A stretch of DNA of 64,000 nt, from contig NZ_JAQGLB010000016.1 in NCBI RefSeq assembly GCF_027853965.1, positions 62,001-126,000 of the forward strand, read 5' to 3'. Both the position numbers and the translations under genes were made by a program. The notes beneath the pieces are model-generated. The model saw only the letters and a program-made list of their open reading frames with translations. It did no database searches and was not told where the DNA came from. Shown one piece after another: positions 27,232 through 36,014 of this stretch (positions within the stretch are counted from its first letter, which is position 1; each line of letters starts with the position of its first letter). The DNA is from Saccharopolyspora indica. Its GTDB lineage: Bacteria > Actinomycetota > Actinomycetes > Mycobacteriales > Pseudonocardiaceae.

Positions 27232-28440
27232 TCACCAGGTCACCGGGAGCTCTGAGACGCCTCCGGTGATGGTGGGGCGCACCGGCAGCTCGTCCGCGTT
27301 CTCGGCCAGCCGCATCCCGGGCAGGCGCCGGGCGAGGGTGGCGAAGACGATCCGCAGCTCGGTGCGGGCGAGACTGGCTCCGATGCAGAAGTGTGCCCCG
27401 TGGCCGAAGCCGAGGTGGGTGCGTTCGGCGCGATCGGGGTCGAAGGTCTCGGCGTCGGCGTAGGCGGACTCGTCGCGGTTGGCGGCGTTGACCGACAGGA
27501 TCAGGGCATCGCCTGCGCGGATCTCGACGCCGCCGACGTCGAGGTCGGTGTGCGCGTAGCGCAGCAGCCCGAGATCACCGGGTGCCCCGAGCCGCATGAT
27601 CTCCTCGACGGTGGCGTCGACCCGGCCGGTGTCGGAGGTCAGCGCCGCCCACTGCTCCGGGCGGGTCATCAGGAACAGCACGCCCAGGCCGATGCGGTTG
27701 ACCGTGGTCTCGTGCCCGGCGAAGAGCAGCCCGACGCAGAGCCGGACCATCTCGGCGTAGTCGAAGGTCTCGTCGGCGCTCTGGGCGCGCACGAGGTCGG
27801 AGATGACGTCCTCGCCCAGCGCACCGCGCTTGGCCTTGGCGAGCCCGGCCATGTAGCGGCTGAACTCCTCGCGCGCCCGGTGCGCCTCGCCGTCCGCCGA
27901 CGGGCTGGCCATCCGCTCGGACAGCGAGTGGAAGAGCTCGCGATCGCTCTCCGGCACGCCCAGCAGTCGGCAGATGACCGCCACCGGCAGCGGGAACGCC
28001 AGGCCCGCGTGCAGGTCGACCACCCCGTCCGGCGCGGCGTCGTGCTCGGCGATCAGCCGGTCCAGGTAACCGTCGACGAGCTCCTGCACGTGCTCGGAGA
28101 GCATCCGCATCCGCTTGGCCGAGAACGCCGGGGTGAGCAGCCTGCGCATCCGCGCGTGGTCGGCCTCCTCGGTCTCGTAGCTGCCGGTGGGCCCGTCCTG
28201 CACCGCGGCGGTGGTGATCCGCGAAGCGCGCTCGGGCTCGGGGTGGGAGCGCCCGAGCCGCTTGTCGCCGAGCAGCGCCCGGACCTCGTCGTAGCGGGTG
28301 ACCAGCCACGCGGGGTCGCCTGCCGGAGTCGTCACCGGGGTGACCGGCGCGGTGCGGCGCAGCACCTCGTACAGCGGGGCGATGTCGAGGATGTTCGGCC
28401 GCTCGAAGGGCAGCTGCAGGCGTTCGGCGGCAACGCTCAT
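27232..28440 (-). CDS. Cytochrome P450
   Basis: 402-residue soluble bacterial P450. The I-helix oxygen-activation motif is intact (LLFAGHETTVN), the K-helix ExxR reads EIMR, and the heme loop FGHGAHFCIG places the axial ligand at about Cys352. ATG 28440 follows GGGAGGA. It forms an operon with the [3Fe-4S] ferredoxin and is divergent from a TetR gene, with a clear palindrome between. This suggests an inducible oxidation or detoxification unit. No biosynthetic cluster surrounds it, and the substrate is unknown. Confidence 0.95.
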   Translation of the reverse strand: MSVAAERLQLPFERPNILDIAPLYEVLRRTAPVTPVTTPAGDPAWLVTRYDEVRALLGDKRLGRSHPEPERASRITTAAVQDGPTGSYETEEADHARMRRLLTPAFSAKRMRMLSEHVQELVDGYLDRLIAEHDAAPDGVVDLHAGLAFPLPVAVICRLLGVPESDRELFHSLSERMASPSADGEAHRAREEFSRYMAGLAKAKRGALGEDVISDLVRAQSADETFDYAEMVRLCVGLLFAGHETTVNRIGLGVLFLMTRPEQWAALTSDTGRVDATVEEIMRLGAPGDLGLLRYAHTDLDVGGVEIRAGDALILSVNAANRDESAYADAETFDPDRAERTHLGFGHGAHFCIGASLARTELRIVFATLARRLPGMRLAENADELPVRPTITGGVSELPVTW

Positions 28441-28454
28441 GGTTCCTCCCGCAT

Positions 28455-28477
28455 TTATTGGCAGACACTGCCAATAA
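28455..28477. promoter_or_regulatory. TetR operator candidate between P450 and TetR
   Basis: Perfect 10-bp arms TTATTGGCAG and CTGCCAATAA around ACA, 15 bp upstream of the P450 start and 53 bp upstream of the TetR start. Its AT-rich core lies in the shared promoter region. Confidence 0.8.
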
Positions 28478-28529
28478 TGTTCGGGTCGGCTAGGGTGTGT
28501 CAACGCCCGTTCGCCCGTTGGAGGTGCAG

Positions 28530-29180
28530 ATGGTCCAGCGGACAGCCCGTCGCGGGCGGCCGCCGGTGAGCGAGGAGCAGCGCGGGCAGCAGCGGCTCGA
28601 CATCTCCCGCCACGCGGTGCGGCTGTTCCGCGAGCAGGGCGTGGCGGCGACGTCCGGCGAGCAGATCGCGCGGGCCGCGGGCGTTTCCGAGCGCACGCTG
28701 TGGCGCTGGTTCCGCAGCAAGGAGGCCTGCGTCGAGCCGCTGCTGACCAAGACGCTCGACGCCTTCCAGGAAGTGCTGCGCAGCTGGCCGCCCGAACTGG
28801 AGCTGGCCGAGCACCTGCGCGCCGCTTACACGCTGACGCCCGAGTGGTCCGACGTCGAAGCGGTCCTCGCGGTCATCCGCATGACGCACGACGAGCCCGC
28901 GTTGCGCGCGGCCTACCTGGTGCTGAGGGAGCGCGCGGAACCCACCTTCGTCGACGTCCTCGCCGAGCGCCTGGGCGTTCCGGGCAGCGCGCTCGAAATC
29001 CGGATGCAGGCCGCCGCCGTGAGCGCGGCGCTGCGCGCGGCGACCGACGAGCTGGTGGACATCACGGCGGGCGGCGTGGATCCGGAAGTCCTGCAGGAGC
29101 ACCGCGAACGCCTCGCCGACGCGCTCCGCTCCATCACCCGAGGACCGATCGGTTCATGTCCACAGAGGACTTCCGGCTGA
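28530..29180 (+). CDS. TetR-family regulator of the P450-ferredoxin operon
   Basis: 216-residue repressor. The N-terminal arm is basic (RTARRGRPPVS), followed by the HTH (TSGEQIARAAGVSERTLWRW, then FRSKEAC). The C-terminal helices form the ligand domain. ATG 28530 follows GGAGG with 5-nt spacing; earlier in-frame starts lack a site. It is divergent from the P450 gene and a palindrome lies between, so it probably represses both promoters and responds to the P450 substrate or product. Confidence 0.9.
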   Translation: MVQRTARRGRPPVSEEQRGQQRLDISRHAVRLFREQGVAATSGEQIARAAGVSERTLWRWFRSKEACVEPLLTKTLDAFQEVLRSWPPELELAEHLRAAYTLTPEWSDVEAVLAVIRMTHDEPALRAAYLVLRERAEPTFVDVLAERLGVPGSALEIRMQAAAVSAALRAATDELVDITAGGVDPEVLQEHRERLADALRSITRGPIGSCPQRTSG

Positions 29181-29299
29181 TCTCCGGTTCGCCAGGAGGG
29201 CCGCGAGATGTGCTGAAGATCAGTTCGCTCCGGCGGGAACCGCGCGCGGCGAGTTGCGTCTCAGTGGAAAAGGTTCCCCGTGGTGGAGAGGTTCTACCG

Positions 29300-29824
29300 A
29301 TGTTGTTGCGCAGCAAGCTGTTCCTGGCCGCCGGATCGATCGCGCTGGCGGTGACGGGCTGCTCGGCGGGCGTCCAGTCGGAGCCCGTGGATGCGCCGCC
29401 GCAGGTCCAGTCCCTGCAGTCCGGGACCCCGAGCGGTTTCCAGGCCGCCGCGGACGAGCCGGCCATCCGCGCGGGAGTGCACGGCAAGGAGGAGCGCGTG
29501 GTCTTCGACTTCAGCGGGCTGTCGGGCGTCGACGGCGTGAAGCTGATGAACCACGAGCTCAACGGCCAGTCGCCGGTCTGGGGCGGCTCCGGCGAGAAGG
29601 TCGAGGGCATGACCGGCACCAAGTTCCTGCACATCCGCATCGAGGTCGCCGACCCGGAGCGCCGCATGGCGGGCCCGGAGACCTTCGGCCAGTCCCTGGT
29701 CAAGAGCGCGGTGGTGAACGACAACTCCCACGGCACCGGTGAGCTGACCATCGGCCTGTCCCGCGACGTCGACTACGACGTCAAGGTCGAGGGCGAGAAG
29801 GTCATCGTCAACATGTCCGCCTGA
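29300..29824 (+). CDS. Secreted lipoprotein with AMIN-like domain
   Basis: 174-residue exported protein. The N-terminal signal has the lipobox VTGC with Cys21. The rest resembles the AMIN-like domain of actinobacterial lipoproteins: a short beta-rich fold with ERVVFDFSGLSG near residue 68 and DYDVKVEGEKVIVNMS at the end. Related domains bind peptidoglycan or other envelope polymers, so an envelope role is likely but unproven. ATG 29300 gives the signal peptide directly. It lies between the TetR gene and a SurA-like lipoprotein, all on the plus strand. Confidence 0.75.
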   Translation: MLLRSKLFLAAGSIALAVTGCSAGVQSEPVDAPPQVQSLQSGTPSGFQAAADEPAIRAGVHGKEERVVFDFSGLSGVDGVKLMNHELNGQSPVWGGSGEKVEGMTGTKFLHIRIEVADPERRMAGPETFGQSLVKSAVVNDNSHGTGELTIGLSRDVDYDVKVEGEKVIVNMSA

Positions 29825-29845
29825 CCGGCCGGGACGACCCGACCG

Positions 29846-29897
29846 CGAGATCAACCGATGGGACTCCGAAAAGCGCCTTCACCGGAGGTTGATCTCG
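29846..29897 (+). other. Inverted repeat in the leader of the SurA-like gene
   Basis: 11-bp arms CGAGATCAACC and GGTTGATCTCG (29846-29856, 29887-29897) flank a 30-nt loop. The right arm ends 15 bp before the GTG start at 29913, near the ribosome-binding site. It could be a terminator for the upstream gene, an operator, or a leader hairpin limiting translation. Confidence 0.5.
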
Positions 29898-29912
29898 TGA
29901 GAGGGTGCGGCT

Positions 29913-30842
29913 GTGAGCTTCCGCACGCGCCATGGGCGCCTTCTCGCTTCGATCGCCGCGGCCGGACTGCTGCTCGCCGGTTGCGGCTCCGGGCCCAGCC
30001 AGGCCGGTGCCGCCGCGATCGTCGGGGACACCCGGATCCCGGTCACCGACGTGCAGTCCTGGTTCACCGAGGTGCTCGACCGGCAGCCGGAGGTCAAGCC
30101 GCAGCTGCGGGAGCAGGGCGCGATGGACGACCTCGGGCGGCAGCTGGCCTCGCAGCTGGTGCGGCAGGAGCTGCTGGAGCAGGCCGCGCGCGATGAGCGG
30201 CTGACCGTCACCGATCAGCAGATCGCGGCGCGGCTCGCCGAGCTGGGCGGGCCGGAGGCGGCCACCGAGGGCATGATCTACGGCCCGCAGGAGGCCGGCG
30301 AGATGGTCCGCACCCAGCTGCTGACCGCCGAGCTGGGCCGCAAGTACATCGACCGGCTGTCGGTCACCTTCGACCTCACCCAGGCCAGCACCCGCAGGCA
30401 GGCGGAGGAGAAGGCCCGGCGCATGGCGCTCGGCCCCCAGGAGGCCGCGGCGCTGGTCGCCGAGGACAAGGCGGCCGGGCTGCTGGCCGGGATCGATCAG
30501 CAGCTGCGCCCGGCGGAGAGCCTCCAGCTGGCGGCGACCACGCCGCTCTTCGGCGCCGCGCCCGGCACCGTGCTGGCCTTCGAGCAGACGCCGCAGAGCA
30601 GCCAGTGGCTGGTCGTGCGGATCAAGGACCGCAAGGTCGACGCCGCGCCGCAGCAGGTCAACGGCCTGGAGGACGGCGCGCTTCAGCAGTTCGGGACGTA
30701 CCTGCTCGGCATCACGGCCGACCGGGCCGGGATCCAGCTCAGCCCGCGGTACGGCGTGTGGGACCCGGTGGGCCTGGCGGCGGTGCCCAGCGAGGGCGAG
30801 ACCACCGGCTTCCGCCTGCAGGGGTCCGCCCAGCAGTCCTGA
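29913..30842 (+). CDS. Lipoprotein with SurA-like N-terminal (chaperone) domain
   Basis: 309-residue exported lipoprotein: signal peptide with lipobox LAGC, Cys24. Residues from about 35 to 200 resemble the SurA N-terminal helical domain (AAIVGDTRIPVTDVQSW, then QLASQLVRQELLEQAARDE). No clear parvulin isomerase domain follows, so a chaperone-like rather than catalytic role is likelier. It stands immediately upstream of mazG. The GTG at 29913 follows GAGAGGG. The function in exported-protein folding is inferred from the domain only. Confidence 0.75.
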   Translation: MSFRTRHGRLLASIAAAGLLLAGCGSGPSQAGAAAIVGDTRIPVTDVQSWFTEVLDRQPEVKPQLREQGAMDDLGRQLASQLVRQELLEQAARDERLTVTDQQIAARLAELGGPEAATEGMIYGPQEAGEMVRTQLLTAELGRKYIDRLSVTFDLTQASTRRQAEEKARRMALGPQEAAALVAEDKAAGLLAGIDQQLRPAESLQLAATTPLFGAAPGTVLAFEQTPQSSQWLVVRIKDRKVDAAPQQVNGLEDGALQQFGTYLLGITADRAGIQLSPRYGVWDPVGLAAVPSEGETTGFRLQGSAQQS

Positions 30843-30904
30843 GGTGACCAACGACTCGGTGGATGCGGCCACGGGGCGTGTCCGGGTCTTGCGACAATTG
30901 CAGC

Positions 30905-31915
30905 ATGAGCGAGGCGCGGGTGGCGGAAGGTTCTGCGGTCGTCCTGGTAGACGACCGGCTGGGTGAAGTCGTGCCGGCCGCGGCGGTGCCGCTGCTCCGC
31001 GGCGCCGTCGTCTTCGCCGAACCCGGCCTCGCCCCTGCTGCGCGCGAGGCGCTCGGCGCGCCCGAACCGCCCGCCGACCTGCTGGACCGGGCCGCTCGTG
31101 AGCCGGTCGTGCTGTTCGTCGGCGACCTCGGCTGCGCCGACGCCGAAGCGCTGCGCGCCGCCGGTGCCCGGGTGATCGGCGCGCCCGCTCCGGCCGGGCT
31201 GGAGCTGCTGGACGCCGTGACGGTGATGGACCGGCTGCGCTCGCCGGGCGGCTGCCCGTGGGACGCCGAGCAGGACCACGACACGCTCCGCAAGTACCTC
31301 GTCGAGGAGACCTACGAGCTGCTGGACGCCATCGCCGACCGCGATCGGGAGGCGCTTCGCGAGGAGCTCGGCGACGTGCTGCTGCAGGTGCTGTTCCACG
31401 CGCGGGTCGCCGCCGAGGACGCGGCCGATCCGTTCGACATCGACGCGGTCGCCGCGGGGCTGGTCAGCAAGCTCGTGTCGCGGCACCCGAACGTGTTCGC
31501 CGACGGTGCGGCGCTGCTCGACGCGGAATCGCAGCACGCCCGCTGGGAAGAGCTGAAGCAGCAGGAGAAGCAGCGCGAGTCCATTGTGGATGGAGTGGCG
31601 CTGGCGCAGCCCGCGGTGGCGCTCGCGGCCAAGCTGGTGCAGCGCGCCGACCGCGCCGGAATCCCGGCGGAAGCGCTGCCGTCCGGTGAATCGCCGGGCG
31701 AGGCGCTGTTCGCCATCGCCGCGCGGGCGAAGCTCGCCGGTGGCGATCCGGAGGACGAACTGCGCGCGGTGGCGCTGGCTTTCGCCGAGCGGATCCGCGC
31801 GGCCGAGCGGCGGGCCCGGGAGTCCGGCCGGGAGCCCGCGGAGCTCGTGGCGGCCGAGTGGCGCGAGCTGATGTCGGATTTGTCTGACCCGGTCGCGGTG
31901 CGCTCCGAACCGTGA
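30905..31915 (+). CDS. mazG: Nucleoside triphosphate pyrophosphohydrolase MazG
   Basis: Hydrolyses NTPs and dNTPs, including damaged ones, to monophosphates, cleaning the nucleotide pool. The first 100 or so of 336 residues are a variable extension. The all-alpha NTP-PPase domain follows with DRLRSPGGCPWDAEQDHDTL near residue 110 and the metal-binding EETYELLDAI and EELGDVLLQVLFHA helices. M. tuberculosis MazG (Rv1021) has the same plan and lies after mfd, as here. ATG 30905 stands shortly after a GACAAT -10-like box, so the transcript may be almost leaderless. Confidence 0.95.
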   Translation: MSEARVAEGSAVVLVDDRLGEVVPAAAVPLLRGAVVFAEPGLAPAAREALGAPEPPADLLDRAAREPVVLFVGDLGCADAEALRAAGARVIGAPAPAGLELLDAVTVMDRLRSPGGCPWDAEQDHDTLRKYLVEETYELLDAIADRDREALREELGDVLLQVLFHARVAAEDAADPFDIDAVAAGLVSKLVSRHPNVFADGAALLDAESQHARWEELKQQEKQRESIVDGVALAQPAVALAAKLVQRADRAGIPAEALPSGESPGEALFAIAARAKLAGGDPEDELRAVALAFAERIRAAERRARESGREPAELVAAEWRELMSDLSDPVAVRSEP

Positions 31916-32019
31916 CGCACACTGGCCGCTGGCGCGTCGGCTGACGAACGCGGCGATGTATCCACTGGTGGGCGGTCTACTGGCTCCGACGCCCTGAAGT
32001 GCGCGAGGGAGGAACTCTG

Positions 32020-32814
32020 GTGTCGCGTCGGCTCTGGCTGCTGTTATGCCCTGCGCTCACCCTGGTGGCGTCGTGCGCGCCGCCGGCTTCCCCGCGGGTG
32101 GTGGAGCAGGCGCCGTTCGCCCCGCCATCGGCGACCGCCCCGCCGGATCCCGGCATCGCCCCTCCCGAAGTGCAGCTGCTCGCCCCCGGCGGCCCGCCGC
32201 TGCCCCCGTCGCAGCGACCGCAGAGCCAGCTCACCGACTGGTCCGAGTCGCTGGCCGACGAGCTCAACATCCCGCGCGCCGCGCTGCAGGCCTACGGCTA
32301 CGCGCAGCGGTCCATCGAGGAGAGCCTCCCGGAGTGCGGGCTCAGCTGGACGGTGCTGGCCGGGATCGGCTCGGTCGAATCGAGCCACGGCAGGCACGGC
32401 GGCGCCCGGCTGGACGTGACCGGGCGCCCGAGCGAGCCGATCATCGGGCTGCCGCTGGACGGCAGCGAAGGCGTGAAGCGGATCCCGGACACCGACGGCG
32501 GCCGGCTCGACGGCGACGTGGTGTGGGACCGGGCGGTCGGCCCGCTGCAGTTCATCCCCACCACCTGGGCGAAGTGGCAGGTCGACGCGGACGGCGACGG
32601 CGTGGCCGACCCGCAGGACATCGACGACGCGGCGCTGGCCGCGGGCCGCTACCTGTGCAGCGCGGGCGGCGGCGACCTCCGCGACGTGGACGTGTTCTGG
32701 AAGGCCCTGCTGACCTACAACCAGAGCCGCAGCTACGGCCAGGAAGTCCTGGACTGGGCGGACCACTACGGCAGGTCCAGCCACGACGTCCCCGTCGTGG
32801 CCAGCGGCCGTTGA
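32020..32814 (+). CDS. Lytic transglycosylase-like lipoprotein (LpqU-type), paralogue 1
   Basis: 264-residue exported lipoprotein with lipobox VASC (Cys19), a proline-rich linker and an SLT-like domain. The presumed catalytic glutamate is in GIGSVESSHG at about residue 120. The conserved block DTDGGRLDGDVVWDRAVGPL, then QFIPTTW, follows, with a Ca-loop-like DADGDGVADPQD. Such enzymes cleave peptidoglycan glycan strands. It matches the place of lpqU in the mycobacterial block, between mazG and eno. Two related genes lie at 32866 and 39114. GTG 32020 follows GAGGGAGGAA. Confidence 0.87.
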   Translation: MSRRLWLLLCPALTLVASCAPPASPRVVEQAPFAPPSATAPPDPGIAPPEVQLLAPGGPPLPPSQRPQSQLTDWSESLADELNIPRAALQAYGYAQRSIEESLPECGLSWTVLAGIGSVESSHGRHGGARLDVTGRPSEPIIGLPLDGSEGVKRIPDTDGGRLDGDVVWDRAVGPLQFIPTTWAKWQVDADGDGVADPQDIDDAALAAGRYLCSAGGGDLRDVDVFWKALLTYNQSRSYGQEVLDWADHYGRSSHDVPVVASGR

Positions 32815-32865
32815 TCCTCGTTCGGAGGCTGGATCCCCGGGCCTACTGTTGAGTAGCCTGTCTGG

Positions 32866-33693
32866 GTGATCAGGACCACTACCGGCGCGTTCGCCGCCAT
32901 CGGACGGCTGGCCACCGCGCTCGGGCTGCTGGCCGCGATGGTCATCGGGGTCGGCCTGGTCAACATCCTCGGCGCGCCCCCGTCGGCGCCCTGGGCCGGA
33001 CCGCCGCTGGAGCGCGAACCGGAACCCGCGCCGGTGCAACCGGGTTCGACCGCGCCGCCGGTGGAGGAGCCGCCGCAGGAGGCGATCCCGGGCGTGGACC
33101 CGGGGCAGCTCGAACCGGGCGCGGACCCGGTGCGCCAGTGGGCCGACGAGATCGCGACCGTGGTCGACATCCCGGCGCGCGCGATCGTCTCCTACGTCAA
33201 CGCCGACCTGGCGATGCGCCAGCACCAGCCCGGTTGCCGGATCTCCTGGGCGACGCTGGCGGGCATCGGTCGGGTGGAGTCCAACCACGGCCGCTTCGCC
33301 GGGCGGATCCTGCGCGAGGACGGCCGTCCGTCCAGCCCGATCATCGGCGTGCCGCTCAACGGCGGCCCCGGGATCCGCGAGATCCTGGACACCGACGGCG
33401 GCCGGCTCGACGGCGACCCGGTGCACGACCGGGCGGTCGGGCCGATGCAGTTCATCCCGTCGACCTGGCGCAGGTGGGCCACCGACGGCAACGGCGACGG
33501 GCTCGGCGACCCGCAGAACATGGACGATGCCGCGGCCTCCGCCGCCCGCTACCTCTGCGCGGGCGGCCGCGACATGACCACCGGCGGCGGCTGGTGGGCC
33601 GGGGTGATGTCCTACAACAACTCGGTGGAGTACGCGCAGAAGGTGTTCGCCCTGGCCGAGTCCTACGCCGAAGCGGGCAACCGGCGCCGCTGA
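32866..33693 (+). CDS. Lytic transglycosylase-like membrane-anchored protein, paralogue 2
   Basis: 275-residue protein with an N-terminal hydrophobic segment (about residues 15-36) that looks like a signal anchor rather than a lipobox, then a proline-rich stretch and the SLT-like domain. The presumed catalytic glutamate is in GIGRVESNHG at about residue 138, followed by DTDGGRLDGDPVHDRAVGPM and QFIPSTW. It lies 51 bp after paralogue 1, so the pair is probably a tandem duplication. Peptidoglycan cleavage during growth or division is the likely role. Confidence 0.87.
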   Translation: MIRTTTGAFAAIGRLATALGLLAAMVIGVGLVNILGAPPSAPWAGPPLEREPEPAPVQPGSTAPPVEEPPQEAIPGVDPGQLEPGADPVRQWADEIATVVDIPARAIVSYVNADLAMRQHQPGCRISWATLAGIGRVESNHGRFAGRILREDGRPSSPIIGVPLNGGPGIREILDTDGGRLDGDPVHDRAVGPMQFIPSTWRRWATDGNGDGLGDPQNMDDAAASAARYLCAGGRDMTTGGGWWAGVMSYNNSVEYAQKVFALAESYAEAGNRRR

Positions 33694-33712
33694 CCGCACC
33701 TACGATCGGTGC

Positions 33713-34072
33713 GTGCTGAATCTCGGAACGATCGTGCTGGGAGCGTCCGACGTCCGCCGGGCCGCGGCCTTCTGGGGGCGGGCCCTCGACTACGTGCCCC
33801 GCGACGAGGTGCAGGACGACTGGACGGTCCTCGTGCCCGCGAACGGGGTGGGGCCGGGGCTGGCGCTCGGGCTCAGCGGGACACCGGTGCAGGAGCACCC
33901 GCGCGTCCACCTGGACCTCTACACCGAGGAGCAGGCCGCCGAGGTGGCGCGGCTGGTCGAGCTCGGCGCCGAGCTCGTCGAGTGGGACAGCTACCCGGAC
34001 GACCCCGACTTCGTCGTGCTCGCCGACACCGAGGGCAACCGGTTCTGCGTCATCGACAAGAGCCGCGGCTGA
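33713..34072 (+). CDS. VOC-superfamily (glyoxalase/bleomycin-resistance-like) protein
   Basis: 119-residue single-domain protein built from two beta-alpha-beta-beta-beta modules: LGTIVLGASDVRRAAAFWGR at the start and HPRVHLDLYTEEQAAEVARL in the second half, ending ADTEGNRFCVID. His and Glu residues near 64 and 109 could bind a metal. Members include lyases, dioxygenases and drug-binding proteins; this one cannot be assigned further. The GTG at 33713 begins 19 bp after the preceding stop. Confidence 0.85.
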   Translation: MLNLGTIVLGASDVRRAAAFWGRALDYVPRDEVQDDWTVLVPANGVGPGLALGLSGTPVQEHPRVHLDLYTEEQAAEVARLVELGAELVEWDSYPDDPDFVVLADTEGNRFCVIDKSRG

Positions 34073-34073
34073 G

Positions 34074-34451
34074 TCACATGTCGCGGGTGGCGATGTGCGC
34101 GTTGATCTCGCCCAGGGCTTCCTGGTAGGCGGGGGACGGGCACATCATCGCGGCCAGCCGGATCTGCGCGCGGGCCTCGTCGAGGCGCCCCTGGCGCTGC
34201 AGCGTCCGGCCCAGGACCAGGCGCGCGTAGTGGTCCGACGGGTCGAACTCCAGGACCCGCAGGAAGGCGCGCTCCGCTCGGCGCAGCTGGGCGGAGAAGA
34301 AGTACGCGCGGCCGAGGAGCAGCTGGACGCTCGGCTTGTCGGCATCGACGTCGAGCACCGGTTGGATGACGCGCAGGGCTTCGAGCGGGCGTCGCTGCGT
34401 CAGCAGTTCCTCCGCCCGGCGGAACGCTTCGACGGTGCCTTCGGTCGTCAT
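34074..34451 (-). CDS. Small tetratricopeptide-repeat protein
   Basis: 125-residue soluble protein made almost wholly of TPR-type helix pairs (for example PSVQLLLGRAYFFSAQLRRA and HYARLVLGRTLQRQGRLDEA). TPRs mediate protein-protein contacts; the partner is unknown. The stop lies 1 bp from the stop of the convergent VOC gene. ATG 34451 is chosen over a GTG three codons upstream; neither has a clear ribosome-binding site, so it may be leaderless. Confidence 0.85.
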   Translation of the reverse strand: MTTEGTVEAFRRAEELLTQRRPLEALRVIQPVLDVDADKPSVQLLLGRAYFFSAQLRRAERAFLRVLEFDPSDHYARLVLGRTLQRQGRLDEARAQIRLAAMMCPSPAYQEALGEINAHIATRDM

Positions 34452-34724
34452 GGCGGGCACAACGTTACGTATCGATTCGGTGTTCCGAGACCTCCGTACG
34501 GATGGTCTTCGGCGTCGTGCCCGGGCGAACGGCAGCCGAACGGCGGGTATCCGGACGGGGACGGAACGGGTAGCTCGATCGCCAGGCGTGCGAGCCTCCG
34601 GCGGCCGTGCTACCGGCCCGGTTAGGCTCGTAGGCGGTCGTCGGGCGCTCGGCCGGTTCGCCGTGCCCGGGAACGCCGGGGCGGCCCGCTTCGTCCATAG
34701 TTCAAAGGCTGGTTAGGAGCACAC

Positions 34725-36011
34725 GTGGCGATCATCGAGCAGGTCGGTGCCCGCGAGATCCTGGACTCCCGCGGTAACCCCACCGTCGAGGTCGAGGTGG
34801 CATTGGAGGACGGCACGCTCAGCCGCGCCGCGGTCCCGTCCGGCGCTTCGACCGGCGAGCACGAGGCCGTCGAGCTGCGCGACGGCGACGCAGGCCGCTA
34901 CGGCGGCAAGGGCGTGGAGAACGCGGTCGCGGCGGTGCTGGACGAGATCGGGCCGGAACTGGTCGGGTTGGACGCCACCGAGCAGCGCGTCGTCGACCAG
35001 CGGCTGGTCGACCTGGACGGCACGCCGGACAAGTCCCGGCTGGGCGCCAACGCGATCCTGGGCGTCTCGCTGGCGACGGCCAAGGCCGCCGCGGAGACCT
35101 CCGGGCTGGAGCTGTTCCGCTACGTCGGCGGGCCGAACGCGCACGTGCTGCCGGTGCCGATGATGAACATCCTCAACGGTGGCGCGCACGCCGACACCGG
35201 CGTCGACATCCAGGAGTTCATGATCGCGCCGATCGGTGCGGACACCTTCTCGGAGGCGCTGCGCTGGGGCGCGGAGACCTACCACGCGCTGAAGTCGGTC
35301 CTCAAGGCCAAGGGCCTGGCCACCGGCCTGGGCGACGAGGGCGGTTTCGCCCCCGACCTGCCGAACAACCGCGAGGCGCTGGACCTGATCGCGGTCGCGG
35401 TGGAGAAGGCCGGCTACAAGCTGGGCCGCGACATCGTGCTGGCGCTGGACGTCGCCGCCACCGAGTTCCACTCCGAGGGCGCCTACAACTTCGAGGGCTC
35501 CAAGCGCTCCGCCGAGCAGATGGCGGAGTACTACCAGGAGCTGATCGGCGCCTACCCGCTGGTCTCCATCGAGGACCCGCTGTCCGAGGACGACTGGGAC
35601 GGCTGGGTCAGCCTGACCGAGCAGGTCGGCGACAAGGTGCAGCTGGTCGGCGACGACCTGTTCGTCACCAACCCGGAGCGCCTGGACGACGGCATCGCGC
35701 GGGGCGCGGCCAACGCGCTGCTGGTCAAGGTCAACCAGATCGGCACCCTGTCGGAGACCCTGGACGCGGTCGCCCTGGCGACCTCGTGCGGCTACAAGAG
35801 CATGATGAGCCACCGCTCCGGCGAGACCGAGGACACCACGATCGCCGACCTGGCGGTGGCCACCGGCTGCGGCCAGATCAAGACCGGTGCCCCCGCCCGC
35901 AGCGAGCGGGTCGCCAAGTACAACCAGCTGCTGCGCATCGAGGAAGCCCTCGGCGACGCGGCCCGGTACGCGGGCGAGCTGGCCTTCCCGCGGTTCACCC
36001 CGGAGAGCTGA
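34725..36011 (+). CDS. eno: Enolase
   Basis: Glycolytic enzyme converting 2-phosphoglycerate to phosphoenolpyruvate. The 428-residue protein has IEQVGAREILDSRGNPTVEV at the start, the GASTGEHEAVELRDGD loop, magnesium ligands in LALDVAATEF, SIEDPLSEDDW and VGDDLFVTN, and the C-terminal signature MSHRSGETEDTTIAD. The GTG at 34725 follows AGGAGCACAC. It heads the eno-ftsB-DUF501 group, conserved across actinobacteria and followed there by ppx, as also here after two inserted genes. Confidence 0.98.
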   Translation: MAIIEQVGAREILDSRGNPTVEVEVALEDGTLSRAAVPSGASTGEHEAVELRDGDAGRYGGKGVENAVAAVLDEIGPELVGLDATEQRVVDQRLVDLDGTPDKSRLGANAILGVSLATAKAAAETSGLELFRYVGGPNAHVLPVPMMNILNGGAHADTGVDIQEFMIAPIGADTFSEALRWGAETYHALKSVLKAKGLATGLGDEGGFAPDLPNNREALDLIAVAVEKAGYKLGRDIVLALDVAATEFHSEGAYNFEGSKRSAEQMAEYYQELIGAYPLVSIEDPLSEDDWDGWVSLTEQVGDKVQLVGDDLFVTNPERLDDGIARGAANALLVKVNQIGTLSETLDAVALATSCGYKSMMSHRSGETEDTTIADLAVATGCGQIKTGAPARSERVAKYNQLLRIEEALGDAARYAGELAFPRFTPES

Positions 36012-36014
36012 GCC

